DNA of 8,817 bases from Propionibacteriales bacterium (GTDB taxonomy: Bacteria; Actinomycetota; Actinomycetes; Propionibacteriales; Propionibacteriaceae): the NCBI GenBank assembly GCA_017882655.1, contig JADGPB010000076.1:1-8817 (forward strand), in the 5' to 3' direction. Each line of letters begins with the position of its first letter. The first letter of the stretch is position 1. Under the pieces are notes generated by a model. It had not been told where the DNA came from. It saw nothing but the letters and a program-made list of their open reading frames with translations, and made no database searches. The position numbers and the translations under genes were made by a program. This document shows, one piece after another, positions 7,020-8,817 of the stretch.

Positions 7020-8817
7020 ACGTGCTCGACTGGGTCGACGACCGCCGGGATCAGGTCGCCGAGCGGCTCTCGAAGCTGCGTACGGGCACGCCCGTCCCGG
7101 TCTCCCTCAGGCGGCGGAAGGCGACCACGACCGTGTACGCCGTCACCGGACGGGACCGGTTGTGGTGGGTCCTCATCGACACCGTGGCGGCCATGGCGAT
7201 GCTCCTGCTGGTGACCGTCGCCTGGCTCCCCGCGTACGGCAACGGCTGGGTCTGGATGGCCTCGCTGGGCGCGGGTGCGATCGGTGCCGCGATCGCCATC
7301 GTCACCGCGCTGCGTCGATGGGATGCGCTGCGTACGGGCGCGGTCGTGGTGGTCGCGTACTTCCTGTTCGGCACGTTCCTGGCCATGCCGTCGGCAGGGC
7401 TGTACCTCGCTGTTCCGACGCTGCGATCGCTGGTCGGGCTGGTCCAGGGACCGGTGTTCGGCTGGAAGGCGATGCTCACGCTGCAGCCGCCGATCGGAGA
7501 GACAGGCTTCCTGTACGTGCCGGTCCTCCTCGTCGGGCTGATCTCGGTGTTCGGATCGGTCACGTTGTCGCTCCGGTCCGGTAAGCCCACGCTCGCTCCT
7601 GCCCCGGTGGCCGCGGCCCTCTTGCTGGCATTCCTGATGGGCGTCAACACCAGCTACCTTCCGCTGCCGGTCGGACTGGCCGCGCTGTTCTTCGTGACGG
7701 TGTGGACCACGTACCGGCGGGCACAGCAACGGCGGTCGCTCATCATCGGCGGCGGGATCGTCCGCTGGCCGCAGCTGCTGGCCGGCGCGATGGTGATCGC
7801 CCTGGTCACGGTCATGGTCATGGTCATCCGCCCCGTCCTGGACACGACGGGCCCGCGCCGTACGGTCCGTGAGCTGGTCACGCAGCCGCTCGACGTCCAG
7901 CGTTACCCCAGCCCTCTGCAGGGGTTCCGGCTGAACCTCACGGACAACAAGACGCAGACCCTGTTCACCGTGCAGGGTGCGCCGGTCGGCACGCGGATCC
8001 GGATGGCCACGCTCGACGGGTACGACGGGTACACGTACACCGTCTCCAACTCCACCTCTCCCGGCGCCGACTCGGGGACGTTCCAGCGCATCGGCTCCCG
8101 CGTGATCGACGCCACGTCGGGCAAGCAGGTCACGGTGACCGTGACGGTGAAGACGCTGTCCAGCGTCTGGGTACCGACGGTCGGCAAGACGCTGCAGCTG
8201 AGCTTCTCCGGCAGCCGCGGCGTCGAGCTGGACGACTCGTTCCACTACAACCAGAGCAGCGGTACGGGCCTCGTGACGACGGGTCTGGCCGAGGGCGACT
8301 CGTACACGGAGACCGCCATCATCCCCATTCAGCCCACGAAGGACCAGATCCTCAACGCGTCCGCCGGCAGCATCAGCCTTCCTGCCGCGGAGCCGATCCC
8401 GGACACCGTGCGCGACCTGGCGGCCAAGTGGGCGGGGCTCGCGTCCGGCTCCAACGCGGGTGCGCTCGTGACCGCGTACGCCGAACAGCTCAAGCTGGGG
8501 TACTACTCGAACGGCGTCGGGACTGACGAGACGGCATCGTGGGCGGGCCACAACGCGGGCCGCATCTCCGACCTGCTCAAGAACACCGAGCAGATGGTCG
8601 GCGACGAGGAGCAGTACTCGGTCGCGCTGGCGCTCCTGGCCAGGGCGGCGGGGATCCCGGCTCGCGTCAGCTACGGCTACACCGTGCCCGCTGCCGACGG
8701 CGTCGTACGCGGCAGCGACGTCACCGCGTGGACCGAGGTCTACCTGGCCGGCTACGGCTGGGTCGCGTTCGACCCGACACCGTCGAAGGATCGCCGTCTC
8801 AAGTCGCTCAGCCAGAC
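7016..8817 (+). CDS. TgpA-like membrane protein with degenerate transglutaminase domain, 3' partial
   Basis: The reading frame is open from ATG 7016 to the window edge: 600 codons, then two bases. Seven hydrophobic helices are predicted, at about residues 49-70, 77-99, 109-126, 164-186, 193-212, 215-234 and 254-275. Arg/Lys-rich loops after helices 2, 4 and 6 place the N-terminus inside and residues 276 onward outside. A beta-rich region includes 'IRMATLDGYDGYTY' (328-341), resembling the lR-x-x-t-x-d-x-YdG strand of TgpA proteins. The transglutaminase-fold core follows: 'GDEEQYSVALALLARAAG' (529-546), 'IPARVSYGY' (547-555), 'SDVTAWTEVY' (567-576) and 'GYGWVAFDPTPS' (579-590). Against canonical members the catalytic Cys position is Glu531 and the His position is Thr570; only Asp586 remains. 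No cysteine occurs in the visible protein, so peptidase or transglutaminase catalysis by the usual mechanism is ruled out; a binding or structural role is likely. It overlaps DUF58 by 4 nt. Any further helix or tail lies beyond the window. Confidence 0.9.
   Translation, partial: MNVLDWVDDRRDQVAERLSKLRTGTPVPVSLRRRKATTTVYAVTGRDRLWWVLIDTVAAMAMLLLVTVAWLPAYGNGWVWMASLGAGAIGAAIAIVTALRRWDALRTGAVVVVAYFLFGTFLAMPSAGLYLAVPTLRSLVGLVQGPVFGWKAMLTLQPPIGETGFLYVPVLLVGLISVFGSVTLSLRSGKPTLAPAPVAAALLLAFLMGVNTSYLPLPVGLAALFFVTVWTTYRRAQQRRSLIIGGGIVRWPQLLAGAMVIALVTVMVMVIRPVLDTTGPRRTVRELVTQPLDVQRYPSPLQGFRLNLTDNKTQTLFTVQGAPVGTRIRMATLDGYDGYTYTVSNSTSPGADSGTFQRIGSRVIDATSGKQVTVTVTVKTLSSVWVPTVGKTLQLSFSGSRGVELDDSFHYNQSSGTGLVTTGLAEGDSYTETAIIPIQPTKDQILNASAGSISLPAAEPIPDTVRDLAAKWAGLASGSNAGALVTAYAEQLKLGYYSNGVGTDETASWAGHNAGRISDLLKNTEQMVGDEEQYSVALALLARAAGIPARVSYGYTVPAADGVVRGSDVTAWTEVYLAGYGWVAFDPTPSKDRRLKSLSQ

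Noticed and set aside
7806..7826. Short tandem hexamer (GGTCAT repeated) suggesting a slippage or phase-variation tract.
   Set aside because: Only about three units, each six bases long so changes would keep the frame, and it simply encodes Val-Met repeats in transmembrane helix 7.
8129..8145. Inverted repeat GTCACGGT-g-ACCGTGAC, possible operator or cruciform.
   Set aside because: It lies in the middle of the TgpA-like coding region and follows directly from coding a V-T-V-T-V strand with alternating GTG/ACG/ACC codons.
6080..8551. Long minus-strand open frames opposite DUF58 and the TgpA-like gene (also 5301-6926).
   Set aside because: Same reason: composition typical of shadow frames, no motifs, and complete overlap with conserved + strand genes.
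1..8817. tRNA or rRNA genes, CRISPR arrays, insertion sequences, phage genes or attachment sites.
   Set aside because: None seen: no regular direct repeats with spacers, no transposase or integrase motifs, and essentially the whole window is covered by four conserved protein genes.

Overview
This window is high-GC DNA (about two thirds G+C by eye). The third-position G/C codon choice, the GTG/ATG starts with GGAGG-type ribosome sites and the gene content all point to an actinobacterium. I cannot name the genus. Almost every base is coding, and all genes are on the + strand.

Layout: (1) Positions 3-4688 hold the 3' part of a very large extracytoplasmic protein, with at least 1561 residues visible and an open 5' end. 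It is built from about ten bacterial Ig/cadherin-like repeats, then three or four fibronectin type III domains, then a C-terminal beta-rich domain. (2) Positions 4716-5684 hold a complete MoxR-family AAA+ ATPase. (3) Positions 5685-7019 hold a complete DUF58 membrane protein, starting on the base after the MoxR stop codon. (4) Positions 7016 to the window end hold a TgpA-like membrane protein with seven predicted transmembrane helices and an outward-facing transglutaminase-fold domain. It overlaps the DUF58 gene by ATGA and is cut off by the window end.

The gaps of 27, 0 and -4 nt and the absence of any internal promoter or terminator indicate one operon. MoxR ATPase + DUF58 + transglutaminase-like protein is a recurrent bacterial gene set, thought to act on the cell envelope. 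MoxR would be the cytoplasmic motor, DUF58 a membrane-tethered vWA-like partner, and the TgpA-like protein the outward-facing part. The giant Ig/FN3 protein is the obvious candidate client or structural partner outside the cell, but that link is inference from gene order.

The most notable observation is that the transglutaminase-like protein keeps the fold signatures (GIPAR, AWTEVY, GWVAFDPT) but has lost the catalytic Cys (Glu531) and His (Thr570), keeping only the Asp (Asp586). The 600 visible residues contain no cysteine at all. It therefore looks like a pseudo-transglutaminase. The tetramer GTAC is also clearly over-represented across the window, partly through synonymous codon choice.
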